Shown here one piece after another: positions 33,453 to 42,902 of a stretch of 64,000 nucleotides of DNA. The notes beneath the pieces are model-generated. The model was not told where the DNA came from and searched no databases. It was given only the letters and a program-made list of their open reading frames with translations. Within the stretch, counting starts at the first letter, position 1. The number at the start of each line of letters is the position of its first letter. This DNA comes from Deinococcus sp. JMULE3 (GTDB lineage: Bacteria; Deinococcota; Deinococci; Deinococcales; Deinococcaceae), in the NCBI RefSeq assembly GCF_013337115.1, contig NZ_SGWE01000002.1, positions 106,846 through 170,845 on the forward strand. Reading direction: 5' to 3'. The position numbers and the translations under genes were made by a program.

Positions 33453-34589
33453 GGGTAGAACCACAGGACAGCGTGGAGTGATGAGCAACGAGATCGGGAA
33501 GATGGAGTGGTATGCAGCCAACTCCCTCTTCCCGACGCACTGATGATACGCCCCGATGCCCGTATTGCCCGTCGCCCACCAGAGTGGGCGTTCATTCCCG
33601 TCGCGACGCTCGATACCGCTGTCATCGCTGCCACACGACGTTCACCGCGACGCACGGCACACCGCTCTATCGACTCAAGACCGATCCGAACATCGTCCAA
33701 CTAGTACTGACCCTCCTCACCTTCGGTTGCCCCATCCCAGCAGTGGTCATGGCCTTCAAGATCGACGAGCGCACACTGGCCGACTGGGTGAGGAAAGCCG
33801 GTGAACACGCGCAGCGTGTTCACGAGCACCTTGTCTGTCAGGGCCAGTTGCATCTCGGGCAGGTGCAGGCGGACGAACTCTGGTGTCGGACCCAACGGGG
33901 CGTGCGGTGGCTGGCAACGGCCGTCTGCGTCTCCTCACGACTGCTCCTGTGGGGTGCGTTGGCTGCTGAGCGAACGCACGCCCTGATCGCCGAGGTCGTG
34001 AATCAGGTGCACTGCGCTGCACAGCTTCAATCACCAGTGCTGTGGGCAACAGATGGATACGGCGCGTGGAAAACACAGGTTCTCAGGATGTTCCGGACGC
34101 CGCGGCACACTGGGCGCCGTGGGCGCCCAGCGTTGGTGCCCTGGGCGGAGTTGCACATCGTGCAGGTCGTGAAACGAACCTCCCGTGACCGAATCGAGCG
34201 ACGCATCGCATTCGGTGATCTCTTCGAAGCGCTGCACCTGATCGAAGCGTCGCAAGGTCGCCCGGGTACCGTGAACACCGCATTCGTGGAACGGTTGAAC
34301 GCGACCCTCCGGACGTGGTTGCCGGCACTGGTCCGTCGCTCCCGGCATGCCGGGAGCGACGGCGAGCGACTGGAACGTCACTTCTTCCTGGTGTTGGCGG
34401 CGTACAACCTCATTCGTCCACATCGGTCACTTCGGGTGCAGGTGAATGGTCGGTGGGTGGATCGAACGCCGGGGATGGCCGCAGGTGTGACGGATCACGC
34501 CTGGACGGTCGCGGAACTGCTCCGCTATCGGATCGAACCGTTTGTTGAAGCCGCATGATTCAACTCCACGCTGTCCTGTGGTCCTACCC
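33453..34589. mobile_element. IS with zinc-ribbon DDE transposase
   Basis: Inverted ends GGTAGAACCACAGGACAGCG (left) and its counterpart with one mismatch at 34563-34589. About 1.14 kb with one gene. No clear target duplication seen. Confidence 0.75.
33512..34558 (+). CDS. DDE transposase with N-terminal zinc ribbon
   Basis: 348 residues. Zinc ribbon CPYC...CHRC (about 15-45), HTH-like ALVVMAFKIDERTLADWVRKAG region, then the DDE core: GQVQADELW, VLWATDGYGAW and NTAFVERLNATLR, with RPHRSLR near the end. Resembles IS1/IS1595-type enzymes in layout; family not fixed. Looks intact. Confidence 0.75.
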   Translation: MQPTPSSRRTDDTPRCPYCPSPTRVGVHSRRDARYRCHRCHTTFTATHGTPLYRLKTDPNIVQLVLTLLTFGCPIPAVVMAFKIDERTLADWVRKAGEHAQRVHEHLVCQGQLHLGQVQADELWCRTQRGVRWLATAVCVSSRLLLWGALAAERTHALIAEVVNQVHCAAQLQSPVLWATDGYGAWKTQVLRMFRTPRHTGRRGRPALVPWAELHIVQVVKRTSRDRIERRIAFGDLFEALHLIEASQGRPGTVNTAFVERLNATLRTWLPALVRRSRHAGSDGERLERHFFLVLAAYNLIRPHRSLRVQVNGRWVDRTPGMAAGVTDHAWTVAELLRYRIEPFVEAA

Positions 34590-34780
34590 TGCACCTGCTC
34601 CAGGTCAGCCTGGTCTACGTCAATACGCTGATGATGCAGCAGGTGCTGTCAGAGCCGGAGTGGCAGGGGCAGTTGACCGGGGCGGACCTGCGGGCCTTGA
34701 CCCCACTGAAGTGGCAGCACATCAATCCCTACGGCACCTTCACGCTGAATATGCATGAGCGGCTGCCACTCAGGGTCTAG
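34590..34780 (+). pseudogene. Tn3-family transposase C-terminal fragment
   Basis: Reads VYVNTLMMQQVLSEPEW then LTGADLRALTPLKWQHINPYG...LPLRV-stop, the well-known TnpA tail. The remainder is missing; the IS lies at the break. Confidence 0.8.
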
Positions 34781-34796
34781 CGGGTACAGGCGAGTT

Positions 34797-34812
34797 GGAC
34801 AAATTTTTGTCC
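34797..34812. terminator. Short palindrome GGACAAATTTTTGTCC
   Basis: Follows the stop of the recombinase-like gene on the minus strand. May serve as terminator. Confidence 0.4.
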
Positions 34813-34821
34813 TTCGCTAGG

Positions 34822-35700
34822 TTAAGCCCGACTCGTGCTGCTGTCCGCGAGGGCCTGTGCGTGCCGGAGGGCTTCTCGGTAGTCCTTGTCGCGGGTGTAG
34901 CCGAGGGTCTGGGGCGTGCCGGGGTGGTCGCGCAACGCAGCGCGGCGGATCTGGCCTGGGGGAATGAAGGGGAGGTCGTGGTCGCGGGTGACCTGTCGGA
35001 GGCGGAGGCGGAGGGCGTCCTGGGTGTCGTAGGGGAACATGCGGAGGTCCTCGGTGCGGCCGTGCGTGTCCGGGTAGAGGGGGTCGTAGCCGGCGCGTTG
35101 ATGGAGGCGGGTCAGGGCGGCTTCGGTCTGGGGGGTGAGGGGGGTGATGAGGTCACCGCGCAGGAGGGTGCCCTCGTCTGGGGTGAAGGCGCTCCATTTG
35201 AGGCGGAGGAGGATGCTGCTGGGGAGGGCGTGGTGCCAGAGGAGGAGGATGGCGGCGTGGAGGGCGGGGTCTTTGTGGGCGACTTTCAGGAGGCGGTCGA
35301 GGTCGTCTCTGGTGGGAAGGGGGTCGTCGGCGCGTTCGGCGGTGGCGTTCTGGAAGTCGATGAGGGGGTCGCCGGTGAGGAGGGCGAGGCGGCGCAGGGC
35401 TTTGTAGAGGGCGCGGAGGGTGCTGATGCGGGCGTTGCGGGTGTTGGGTTTGGCGCTTGAGCCGTCGAGGTTGGTGGCGAGGATGGTGTGGAGCCAGGGG
35501 TGGAAGTCGGGTGGGGGGCGGAGGAGGCTGAGGTGGTCGCGGTGGGCAGCGTGGAGGATGGGTTTGAGGTTGCTGATGTGTTGGGCGGGGGTGCCCTGGA
35601 GGAGTTGGTGGTGGTGGAGGGTGGTGATGAGGGTGTCGGGGTCGGCGTCTCTGAGGGCTTGGGTGACCTGCTGGGCGAGCTGGTCGTGGGGGTGGGTCAT
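34822..35700 (-). CDS. Degenerate tyrosine-recombinase-like protein
   Basis: 292 residues. N-terminal SAM-like helices (TRNARISTLRALYKALRRLALLTGDPL), then a recombinase-like C-terminal half. Compared with the family, the first catalytic Arg is lost (HALPSSILLRLKW instead of GLR.SE). The HxLR box reads GQIRRAALRD and the His box TLGYTRDKD; only the Tyr of DYREAL seems kept. DNA binding without strand cleavage is likely. TACACT seven bases before the ATG marks a leaderless start. Located next to the origin, so a role in plasmid maintenance is possible. Confidence 0.6.
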   Translation of the reverse strand: MTHPHDQLAQQVTQALRDADPDTLITTLHHHQLLQGTPAQHISNLKPILHAAHRDHLSLLRPPPDFHPWLHTILATNLDGSSAKPNTRNARISTLRALYKALRRLALLTGDPLIDFQNATAERADDPLPTRDDLDRLLKVAHKDPALHAAILLLWHHALPSSILLRLKWSAFTPDEGTLLRGDLITPLTPQTEAALTRLHQRAGYDPLYPDTHGRTEDLRMFPYDTQDALRLRLRQVTRDHDLPFIPPGQIRRAALRDHPGTPQTLGYTRDKDYREALRHAQALADSSTSRA

Positions 35701-35763
35701 GCGAATGAGTGTATCTGGCGGCATATAGCTAAAGGGTGTGATAAAGCGTCTCTGCTCTTCTTC

Positions 35764-35790
35764 GTCACCCCTACGTCCACCATCGCAGGG
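35764..35790 (+). promoter_or_regulatory. GTCACCCCTACG octamer, weak hexamer
   Basis: GTCACCCC 27 bases before the GTG at 35791. The hexamer at the expected place is CATCGC, so this is a weaker member of the signature. Confidence 0.3.
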
Positions 35791-36627
35791 GTGCCACTAA
35801 CACTTGTTCAGTCTTGGTTGTGTGGGAAGCCGGGGCCGTTTCACACGCGAGTGAGACTGGATGCTCCGACTCGTGATGCTGCAGCACTCGCCTATGCACG
35901 GCAGACTTACCGATCAGCAACAGTGAAGCACCGTAGACGTGGCTGGTACGACGTCACCATCCCCGAATTCGAGTGGGATGGAACACCCTGCACCCTCGTG
36001 AACCACTTCCGCGTGGCACGGCCACCCAGTCAGGAAGGTCGAGGCCTGCATGAAACCGCGGCCCGGCAGGCCCTCATGGCGTTGCATCCAGCCAGCTGGG
36101 TCATTCCGGAGATCAGCATCCTGTCCGCTGAGGGCTTCTCCGGCCGGACAGATCTCTGTGTGATGCCAGATGAAGGCCACAGCATTGGGTACGAGATCAA
36201 AACGGAGAAGGACAGTCTGAGCCGACTGGCACACCAGGTCCGCATGTACGACCACTGCTTTGCGGAGCGAGTTCTCGCTACGACGCCGCGCCACCTGGGA
36301 GGGGTGTGCCAGTTACTCCCTGAGACCTGGGGGCTCATCGTGCTGGAGCCAGTCAGTCATGAAGTAGTTAAGCTTGAGCGTCGGCCTCGGCCACAGGACA
36401 AGGACCTCGCTGCTGGGCACCTGATCCTGGAAACACTCCGCGTCGAGGAACTCAGCGCACTGCTCCACAACCTAGGGGTGACCCGCACCCACACGATGAA
36501 CAACGATCAATGCCACGCCCTACTCAACACCCACTATGACGTGGCGACCCTCCGCGAACTGGCCTTCCAGACCCTGGCGGCACGTAAAGGCGGACGCGTC
36601 CACGCAACACGGGCAGGGACGTCATGA
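35791..36627 (+). CDS. sce7726-family protein
   Basis: 278 residues from GTG. RTDLCVMPDEGHSIGYEIKTEKDSLSRLAHQVRMYDHCF is the sce7726 hallmark, with a D...ExK nuclease-like core. Then RHLGGVCQLLPETWGLIVLE. The N-terminal 60 residues look like a separate beta unit (WYDVTIPEFEWDG). Family function is unknown; it often occurs on mobile DNA. It ends about 110 bases before the iterons. Start uncertain within a few codons. Confidence 0.65.
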   Translation: MPLTLVQSWLCGKPGPFHTRVRLDAPTRDAAALAYARQTYRSATVKHRRRGWYDVTIPEFEWDGTPCTLVNHFRVARPPSQEGRGLHETAARQALMALHPASWVIPEISILSAEGFSGRTDLCVMPDEGHSIGYEIKTEKDSLSRLAHQVRMYDHCFAERVLATTPRHLGGVCQLLPETWGLIVLEPVSHEVVKLERRPRPQDKDLAAGHLILETLRVEELSALLHNLGVTRTHTMNNDQCHALLNTHYDVATLRELAFQTLAARKGGRVHATRAGTS

Positions 36628-36739
36628 CAAATACTTGGAGCAGGGTGGGAAGAGGAAGGCTCTCGTATGTGCCGCCGTATACGCAAACCAACTCCACACC
36701 CCCGAACAAATAAGCGCGTCAACACAGCCACGCTTCCCG

Positions 36740-37022
36740 GTGACACACCCGTTGAAAACCACCATCCACCCGGAGACACACCTGTTGAAAAAAGCACGGC
36801 ACCCGGTGACACACCCATTGAATCCAGCCGGCCACCCCAGTGACACACTGGTTGCTAAGCCCAATCAACCGAGTGACACACCCGTTGCACAGGCGGTGTC
36901 CCACCCGTTGCGTCCCCTGTGACACACCTGTCGCACCCAAAACACGCCCGGTGACACACCTGTCGCATTGATCACCCACCACGGTGACACACTCATTGCA
37001 TCCACGGTGACACACCCATTGC
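36740..37022 (+). repeat. Iteron array, plasmid replication origin
   Basis: Ten direct repeats of RTGACACACCYRTTGM type, starting at 36740, 36773, 36806, 36840, 36873, 36896, 36919, 36951, 36984 and 37007. The second reads GAGACACA and the sixth (GTGTCCCA) is degenerate. Spacings are 33, 33, 34, 33, 23, 23, 32, 33 and 23 bases, about three or two helical turns, placing repeats on one face. An AT-rich stretch (37081-37105) follows, suitable for melting. Confidence 0.85.
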
Positions 37023-37137
37023 AAACAGGCAGAAAACCGCGATCCAGTCGACATCCAATACCCGTCACTGATGATGTCATCATTTCAAATCTTTACTTCT
37101 TTTTTCCAGAAGTACCCATAGAATCATCATCACGACC

Positions 37138-38478
37138 TTGAAGATCCAGCCGCGCCACCACGACGACCTCAACCTCTCCCGCCTCAACCTCATCGTGGCG
37201 CTGGACCAAGTTGACATGCAGGAATGGAGCGTCACTTACGAGTCCCGCGGCCGCATCGTCCGCATCAGTTGCGAAGCAGGCGTCAAATACGCCGTCCCAC
37301 ACGGTCTCGACAGTGACGTCAGCGCGGCCCTGATCAACCTCTACATCGAAGAAGGCATGCCTGACGACGGCCGCATCACCGTCGCCGCCACTGCCCTGCT
37401 TCACCTGTGCGGCTGGCACAAGTCCGGCAAGTACATGGGCCTGCTGCGCGACTGCCTCGAACGCCTCCACCAGGCGAACTACACCGTCTCCGGTGGATGG
37501 CGCGACCACCCCAAACAACGCTGGACGCACGCGAAATTCCACTTCATCGAGTCACTGAACTTCACGACACTCGACGGCGTCGGCCTCTTCGACGAACGCT
37601 CCATGATCGTTCTCCGCCTCGCCGAAGACGTCACCGCCAGCATCCGCAGTGGATACCTCAAACCCCTCGACTCCGAGTTCATGACCTCCCTCTCCCGCCC
37701 ACGCACCCGCGTGCTCTACCGGGTCCTCGACGCCGCCCGCTTCGACCCGGAAAACCCAGACCGGCAGGTCGATACCCTCACCTTCCCCGTCCTCGCCTGG
37801 GGCGACCAATGCAAGATCCCCAGCGAAGGTCAGGCCTGGCGGGTCATCCGCGCCCTGACCTCCCCACACCAAGAACTGATCAAACGCGGGTACCTCGCCG
37901 ACGTCATCCTCTCCGGCCGCGGCAAAGACCAAACCGTCCGCTACGAATTCGCCCGGGACTTCACCAAGGTCGACCCGGCCCTCATGCGCAAATTCCGGGA
38001 GTATGGCGTCGCCGACGGCATGGTCCGCAAACTCGTCCGGGAACACGGCGAGAGTTTCCTGACAGAAACCATCACCCGCTTTGCCGCACTGGTCTCCTCC
38101 GGCGTCCTGGTCGTCCGGAAAACCAAAGCCGCGGCCCTGATGCACCTGATCGCCCATCCCGACGACTACCCCTACCCGAATAAGCCCGCCCCACCCCCCA
38201 CGAAAGCTGCACCGACCATGCAGCCTCTACTCGCTGAACCCAGCCTTGAAGAGGACTTCGCGGATCTGACGCCCGAGCGGGCAGCAGACCGCCTGATCCG
38301 CCGACTGGACCTGCACTACCGGAAGTTGCTCCGCGCGCCGGACTACGACCAGATCCGACACCGCGTCCTCACAGGCGACATCATTCCAGCAGAACTCCTG
38401 CGAACTGCTGTATCGGCCGTCGCCGCTGGAAAACAGGAACAATTCGTGGCCAACTTGAGGCAAGCAACCGGCCACTGA
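37138..38478 (+). CDS. repA: Plasmid replication initiator (RepA-like)
   Basis: 446 residues if the TTG at 37138 is used; no better start is in frame before the upstream stop at 37072, and no Shine-Dalgarno is seen. Two winged-helix-like halves: about 40-140 (LHLCGWHKSGKYMGLLRDCLERLHQANY) and about 190-300 (QAWRVIRALTSPHQELIKRGYL), as in iteron-binding initiators, plus a helical C-terminal region. Sits directly after the iterons, which it should bind. Assignment rests on this context and the fold pattern. Confidence 0.8.
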   Translation: MKIQPRHHDDLNLSRLNLIVALDQVDMQEWSVTYESRGRIVRISCEAGVKYAVPHGLDSDVSAALINLYIEEGMPDDGRITVAATALLHLCGWHKSGKYMGLLRDCLERLHQANYTVSGGWRDHPKQRWTHAKFHFIESLNFTTLDGVGLFDERSMIVLRLAEDVTASIRSGYLKPLDSEFMTSLSRPRTRVLYRVLDAARFDPENPDRQVDTLTFPVLAWGDQCKIPSEGQAWRVIRALTSPHQELIKRGYLADVILSGRGKDQTVRYEFARDFTKVDPALMRKFREYGVADGMVRKLVREHGESFLTETITRFAALVSSGVLVVRKTKAAALMHLIAHPDDYPYPNKPAPPPTKAAPTMQPLLAEPSLEEDFADLTPERAADRLIRRLDLHYRKLLRAPDYDQIRHRVLTGDIIPAELLRTAVSAVAAGKQEQFVANLRQATGH

Positions 38479-38567
38479 CAGGGATCACTCAGCATCGATG
38501 TCGAGAGGTGAATTCTCTTCCCCATGTTCCTGACCCAACTCCACAAAGTGTCTCCGCACGACCACGC

Positions 38568-40712
38568 TCAACTGGCCTGCAAACGACCCAGTTCCGCCGG
38601 CCGGATAAAGGGCGCGAGTGGCTCCGCCCCATCCAGCAGTTCCCCACTTGCCCGGTCGAACCGCAATTCCACGTCCCCCAGTGCCACGCGCAGAACCCGC
38701 CCGCTCAGCCGCACCTTCCGCGCCAGACGCACACGCAGCAGCGGCCCTTCGAACACGCACACCGGCACCCCCGTCCCGAACAACGCTGGAATGGCCAGCC
38801 GCGCCTGCCGCGCCGCCCGCTCGAACAACGCCAGGTGCACCTCGTGCACCGCCACGTACGGCGCCTCCACGCCCTGCAGCAGCGTCAGACCGTCTGCCGC
38901 CCACGTGCGCAGCAAGGTCCGGTCCTCTTCCGCCAATGCCGTCAGCCGTTCCCGCACGAGACCCACCGGCATGGGCGTGCCCCCACCGAACAGCGGCCAC
39001 GCCCCCCGGGGATCCATCAGAGTCGCCATCGGCGGTCCCCCTTCCGGCAGCGCCGGCAACATCGACCGGCACCCCGAGCTGGGCGGCGGCACCGACAGGG
39101 CCAGAACAGGCGAGGGCGCCGGAGCAACACCCTCCGGCACCTCGGCCCAGACAGGCAGTTCAGGTGCGACCTCCTCCACTTCTCCAGCGGGTAGGACGCC
39201 CGGCATCACCAGCTGCTGCGCCGCCCACGCGTCCTTCCCGTACGCGAACCGCAACACCCGCTGCGCCCGCGTCACCGCCACGAACTGCACCGCCCGCTCC
39301 TCCGCCTCGTCCCCCTGACTCAGTGGCATCAGTTCCGGGTACAGGATCGTCACCCGCGGCCACTCCTTGCCCTTCGCCCGGTGTACTGACGCCAGCAGCA
39401 CGTCCGCCTCCGCGTCCTCCCGGCACAGCTGCCCCAGGAGCGTCAACGCGTCCGCCTGCGTTCCCATCCCCGTGCGCCGCGAGACGACCCACGCCAGGTA
39501 CCGCAGGCATCGGCCCACGTCGAGGAGTTCCGTCAACGCCCGCCGGGCTCCCTGGTCGCCCGTGCTTGCCCGCGCCTTCAGTGGAGCGGCCACTGGTTCC
39601 AGATACGCCCGGACGAGATCTGTGACGGCGTCGTTCCCGAAGTCCGGTGGGAGCGCCTCAGTCACGCCGTCCCGGAGACGCTGCGCGAGATCCCGCCCCG
39701 TCACCGCCACACTGAGGTTCCGGCTCATCAACTCCAGCGCGAGGCGGATCAGCGGCGCGTTCGTGCGGCACAGCACCACATCCCCCCGAGCGTACGTGGC
39801 CGTTTCCGCACTCGCATGCTCGACGATGCCCGGCTCTGCCCGAGGGGCCGGCCGGATGAAGCTCGAGTGCGCCCGCGCGTACCGCACCACCTCACGCGGA
39901 CAGCGGAAGGACACGCTCAGCGGAAGTTCGAGGGCATCCACGCGCTCCTTGAGGCGGGACAGCGCCATGGGGTCAGCCCCCGCCCAGGTGTAGATCGACT
40001 GGTCGCTGTCCCCCACGAAGATCAGACGGCCAGGGGACGCTGCCGCGCCACGCAGGCCCAGCAGGTGCAGCACGTACCGCTGCCGTAGTGGCGTGAGGTC
40101 CTGCGCCTCGTCGACGAGTGCCAGGGACAGGCTCCCAGCCCCGTACCCGAACGTCACCGGCAGCCACAGCAGGTCCGTAAAGTCCGCCGCGCCCGCGTCC
40201 GACCAGAGATCCGCGCCCACCTGATGGAACACGGGGATCAAGTCCACCAGCTCGTCGGGCGCCGCGGGCCACTGCGCCCGGTCCGCCAGCCACTTCGCCT
40301 GCTCAGGCGTCGGGACGTGCAGGCCTTCCTCGCGCGCGATCGTCCACGCCCGCGCAGCCGGTGCATGGAGCTGCGTGTGGTCCGGGATCACCGTGGACGC
40401 GACCAGGCGGCCCTTCTCGTCGAGGATCTGCAAGGGGCTGTTCAGCTGCTGCTGCAGGAGGCGGAATCCATGCGCATGCAGCGTCAGGGCGCGCACCCGG
40501 GCCGGTAAGCGAGGCTGGAGGTCCGAGACGGCGTGCCGGTTGTACGCGAAGTACACGCCACGCTCCTCCAGGTGCCACGCCGCCTCCGTCAACGTCGTCG
40601 TCTTCCCCGCTCCGGCGGTCGCCCGCAGGAACAGGTGTCGTCTCGACGTCGTGACGGCCGTCATGAATGCGCGCTGTTCCGGGGTGAAGTGCAGGGGAAT
40701 GGGCCTGGACAT
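38568..40712 (-). CDS. UvrD/Rep-type superfamily 1 helicase
   Basis: 714 residues from ATG 40712. FLRATAGAGKTTTLTEAAW (Walker A, about 30), LALVDEAQDLTPLRQRY (Walker B), FVGDSDQSIYTWAGAD (motif III), SFRCPREVV (IV), LLASVHRAKGKEWPRV (V) and FVAVTRAQRVLRF (VI). About 210 C-terminal residues are unassigned. Family unwinds DNA 3'-5'. Start chosen for the AGGAGG seven bases upstream and the promoter signature before it. The frame also stays open upstream to 41372. Convergent with repA. Confidence 0.85.
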   Translation of the reverse strand: MSRPIPLHFTPEQRAFMTAVTTSRRHLFLRATAGAGKTTTLTEAAWHLEERGVYFAYNRHAVSDLQPRLPARVRALTLHAHGFRLLQQQLNSPLQILDEKGRLVASTVIPDHTQLHAPAARAWTIAREEGLHVPTPEQAKWLADRAQWPAAPDELVDLIPVFHQVGADLWSDAGAADFTDLLWLPVTFGYGAGSLSLALVDEAQDLTPLRQRYVLHLLGLRGAAASPGRLIFVGDSDQSIYTWAGADPMALSRLKERVDALELPLSVSFRCPREVVRYARAHSSFIRPAPRAEPGIVEHASAETATYARGDVVLCRTNAPLIRLALELMSRNLSVAVTGRDLAQRLRDGVTEALPPDFGNDAVTDLVRAYLEPVAAPLKARASTGDQGARRALTELLDVGRCLRYLAWVVSRRTGMGTQADALTLLGQLCREDAEADVLLASVHRAKGKEWPRVTILYPELMPLSQGDEAEERAVQFVAVTRAQRVLRFAYGKDAWAAQQLVMPGVLPAGEVEEVAPELPVWAEVPEGVAPAPSPVLALSVPPPSSGCRSMLPALPEGGPPMATLMDPRGAWPLFGGGTPMPVGLVRERLTALAEEDRTLLRTWAADGLTLLQGVEAPYVAVHEVHLALFERAARQARLAIPALFGTGVPVCVFEGPLLRVRLARKVRLSGRVLRVALGDVELRFDRASGELLDGAEPLAPFIRPAELGRLQAS

Positions 40713-41372
40713 GCGGGAACCTCCTGCCTTCACCGTATGCGGCGTAGGGGTGATCACGCTACGGCGATCACCCTCACCGTTCACCGGCGCCTCGACGTCG
40801 CTGGACGCCATGCGAACATGCCCGCCAGATGGCGGGCAAGCCTGGACCTCCTGCACGTGCACCTGATCCTGAGCATGCACCCTGAACGCGAACGTCGCCC
40901 CCACCGGACCACCCTGCGCCAGGCCCAGCACCACCAGGGCCCGCATCACCCCCAGCGCCCCCGCCGAATCCATGTCCAGCGCCCGCGCAAACATCCCCAG
41001 CAGCCCACTGCGCCCAGAGAGCAGCCGCGCGGCCGCCTCCACCTCCAGCAGACCCGCTGCCGGCACCCACGCCACGGGCGCGATGTACCCCGCCCGACCC
41101 GAGCGCGTCTCCAGGCCCCCCGGCACCTCCACGGACAGCCACGCCGCCGTGAGTTCCGCCAGCACTTCTCCTGCCCGCGCTTCCCCGACGAGTCTGGTCA
41201 GGGCCACCTGGGACAGCCGTCCATCCTGGGAGAGCCGGTCGTACGCAAGTTGCGCGTCCGCGCTCAGGGTCGGCACTGCGAACCGGGCGTCCGGCGGCGT
41301 CAGTGGAGGGGTGAAGGGGATCGGGTCGGGGATTGAGGGGATCGGGCGGGCGCGTGGGGCAGTCTTGGGCAT
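40713..41372 (-). CDS. Reading frame continuous with the helicase
   Basis: ATG 41372 after GGAG. About 220 residues with a helical, winged-helix-like part (DAQLAYDRLSQDGRLSQVALT), running without stop into the helicase frame; a joint product would have 934 residues. The last ~60 residues before 40712 look non-conserved and contain the promoter signature. Separate gene with lost stop, or N-terminal domain, cannot be told from sequence alone. Confidence 0.45.
40732..40754 (-). promoter_or_regulatory. Octamer/hexamer signature with leader and Shine-Dalgarno
   Basis: ATCACCCC (40754-40747), 9 nt, TACGGT (40737-40732), then AGGAGG and ATG at 40712. The octamer-hexamer distance is kept although the ATG is 25 rather than 6-7 bases from the hexamer, which argues the pair is a true promoter. 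Confidence 0.6.
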
Positions 41373-41423
41373 GATGGGGTCTCCTGAACGCCACGGCTGA
41401 GCGCGTGGGGTTGCAGCGCGGCC

Positions 41424-41448
41424 TGGCCCCACCGCATCGGTGGGGCCA
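41424..41448. repeat. TGGCCCC-type hairpin, intergenic
   Basis: TGGCCCCACC / GGTGGGGCCA, between genes 41508-42017 and 41372. Same family as the junction hairpins but 51 bases from the start codon. Confidence 0.5.
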
Positions 41449-41507
41449 CCCCTGAAGCGAAGGCATGCGGGAGGGGAAGAGGCACGGTCCTCTCCCCCAC
41501 TCGCGGG

Positions 41508-42017
41508 TCAGTCGGCGGCGTTCTCCTGCGCGGGCCCCACCGCGTGCCGCTGCCGCTGCCCGCCCGGCAGGCTGAATTCCGGCATGGCCTTCCCGCCACC
41601 CCGAAACATGATCAGCGTCCGGTACTTGAACTCCCCGTTGGATTCCTCCACGAGGTGTTCCGGGTCGGTCTCCCGGGCCCCGCGGCTGTACTTCAGGGCC
41701 TGAGGTAATTTCATCTTCCTGGAGTCCACGGCTTCGAGCTCCCTGAGCTTGTAGAAGCTGCCGTCGTGAATCACGCCCCGGTCTCCATCCGGGCTCGTCC
41801 ACGGGGTCGCGCCGATCAGCGACCAGTCGAACGTGTCGTGCTGCGCGTACGGCAACTGAAGGCCGCCGCACGGGATCTCCCCCTCGGGGCGGTACCCTCG
41901 CCGTCCGTACTCGCGTTGCAGGGCGCGCAGGTCCTGCGGGGTATTCGCGTACACGGTGATGCGGGTGCCGATGGCGTCGACCAGCACGAGGCTGCTGCGG
42001 TGCGGAATCTCGTTCAT
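41508..42017 (-). CDS. Hypothetical protein
   Basis: 169 residues with AGGAG before the ATG. N-terminal half beta-rich (SLVLVDAIGTRITVYANTPQDL), C-terminal tail Gln/Arg-rich. No family recognised. Confidence 0.6.
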   Translation of the reverse strand: MNEIPHRSSLVLVDAIGTRITVYANTPQDLRALQREYGRRGYRPEGEIPCGGLQLPYAQHDTFDWSLIGATPWTSPDGDRGVIHDGSFYKLRELEAVDSRKMKLPQALKYSRGARETDPEHLVEESNGEFKYRTLIMFRGGGKAMPEFSLPGGQRQRHAVGPAQENAAD

Positions 42018-42084
42018 GGGGTGCTCCTGGAATGAGGACGAAACGGGCGTGATCGGCGTGCGACACGCGTGAACCCCTCTGCCC

Positions 42085-42107
42085 TGGCCTGCCCCACGGG
42101 CAGGCCA
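42085..42107. repeat. TGGCC-type hairpin, intergenic
   Basis: TGGCCTGCCC / GGGCAGGCCA between divergent genes. Confidence 0.45.
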
Positions 42108-42150
42108 CCCCTGACCACCGGGCCGAGCGTGACCACATGTGTGTGCACTC

Positions 42151-42179
42151 GTCACCCCTACGCACGGGACGCTCTGGTC
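42151..42179 (+). promoter_or_regulatory. Octamer/hexamer promoter signature
   Basis: GTCACCCC, 9 nt, GACGCT, 6 nt, ATG at 42180. Confidence 0.65.
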
Positions 42180-42902
42180 ATGTCCCTGCCCCCACACCCC
42201 CACGGTGGCGCGCCCGTTCCCGGCGTGTTCGCCCTCCTGCGCACCCACGACGCCCCCGGCGGCCCCGTCCACACCCCACTGCACGTCCTGCACTGCCCGG
42301 AAGAGAACGCCCTGCGGGTCGCGCATCTCCTGAACACGCAGGCCGGCCAGGTCCGGTACCACGTCCAGCCCCTGACGGCCCTGAATGAGCAGGATCTCGT
42401 CGAGGAGACCCTGCACGTCACCACCGTCCGCTTCACCCTGGCCACCGGCGGCGTCCGGTACAGCGTCAGTCAGACCCGCCACCTCAGTGTCCAGGCCTTC
42501 CACCCGCCCCTGGACACGCCCACCGCGCAGGGCGGCGGTTTCGCCCCGCACCTGACGGTGACCACTCGTGACCCCCAGTCGGGACTCCACCTCGCCCGTC
42601 AAGTGCAGGGCGTCCGCTTGTGCGGCGTTCACCCGGCCCTCGCAGCGTGGGTGCGCCACTGGACGGCGTGCGCCGTCACCGGGCGCATGGGGGCGTGGCC
42701 GCACGCCCAGTTCCCGGGCGTGCACGTCGTCTGGGCGCACCCCACCGGTATGTTTTTCGTCGTGAACGCGGACGGGCTCAGTGTGCCCGCCGCCTTCCTG
42801 CAGGAGCGCGCGGGTGAACTCGTCGGACCGGGCGTGGTCTTGCCCCTGGCGGCCCTGTTTGTGCAGAGTAGACCTATGACTCGTACTGGTGTGGCCTCGT
42901 GA
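42180..42902 (+). CDS. Hypothetical protein
   Basis: 240 residues, beta-rich, many His. No recognised domain. Start fixed by the promoter signature. The stop overlaps the next gene (GTGA). Confidence 0.6.
   Translation: MSLPPHPHGGAPVPGVFALLRTHDAPGGPVHTPLHVLHCPEENALRVAHLLNTQAGQVRYHVQPLTALNEQDLVEETLHVTTVRFTLATGGVRYSVSQTRHLSVQAFHPPLDTPTAQGGGFAPHLTVTTRDPQSGLHLARQVQGVRLCGVHPALAAWVRHWTACAVTGRMGAWPHAQFPGVHVVWAHPTGMFFVVNADGLSVPAAFLQERAGELVGPGVVLPLAALFVQSRPMTRTGVAS

Noticed and set aside
36740..37022. CRISPR array
   Set aside because: Repeats are 16-base direct iterons at helical spacing with no uniform spacers and no cas genes; they precede a replication initiator.
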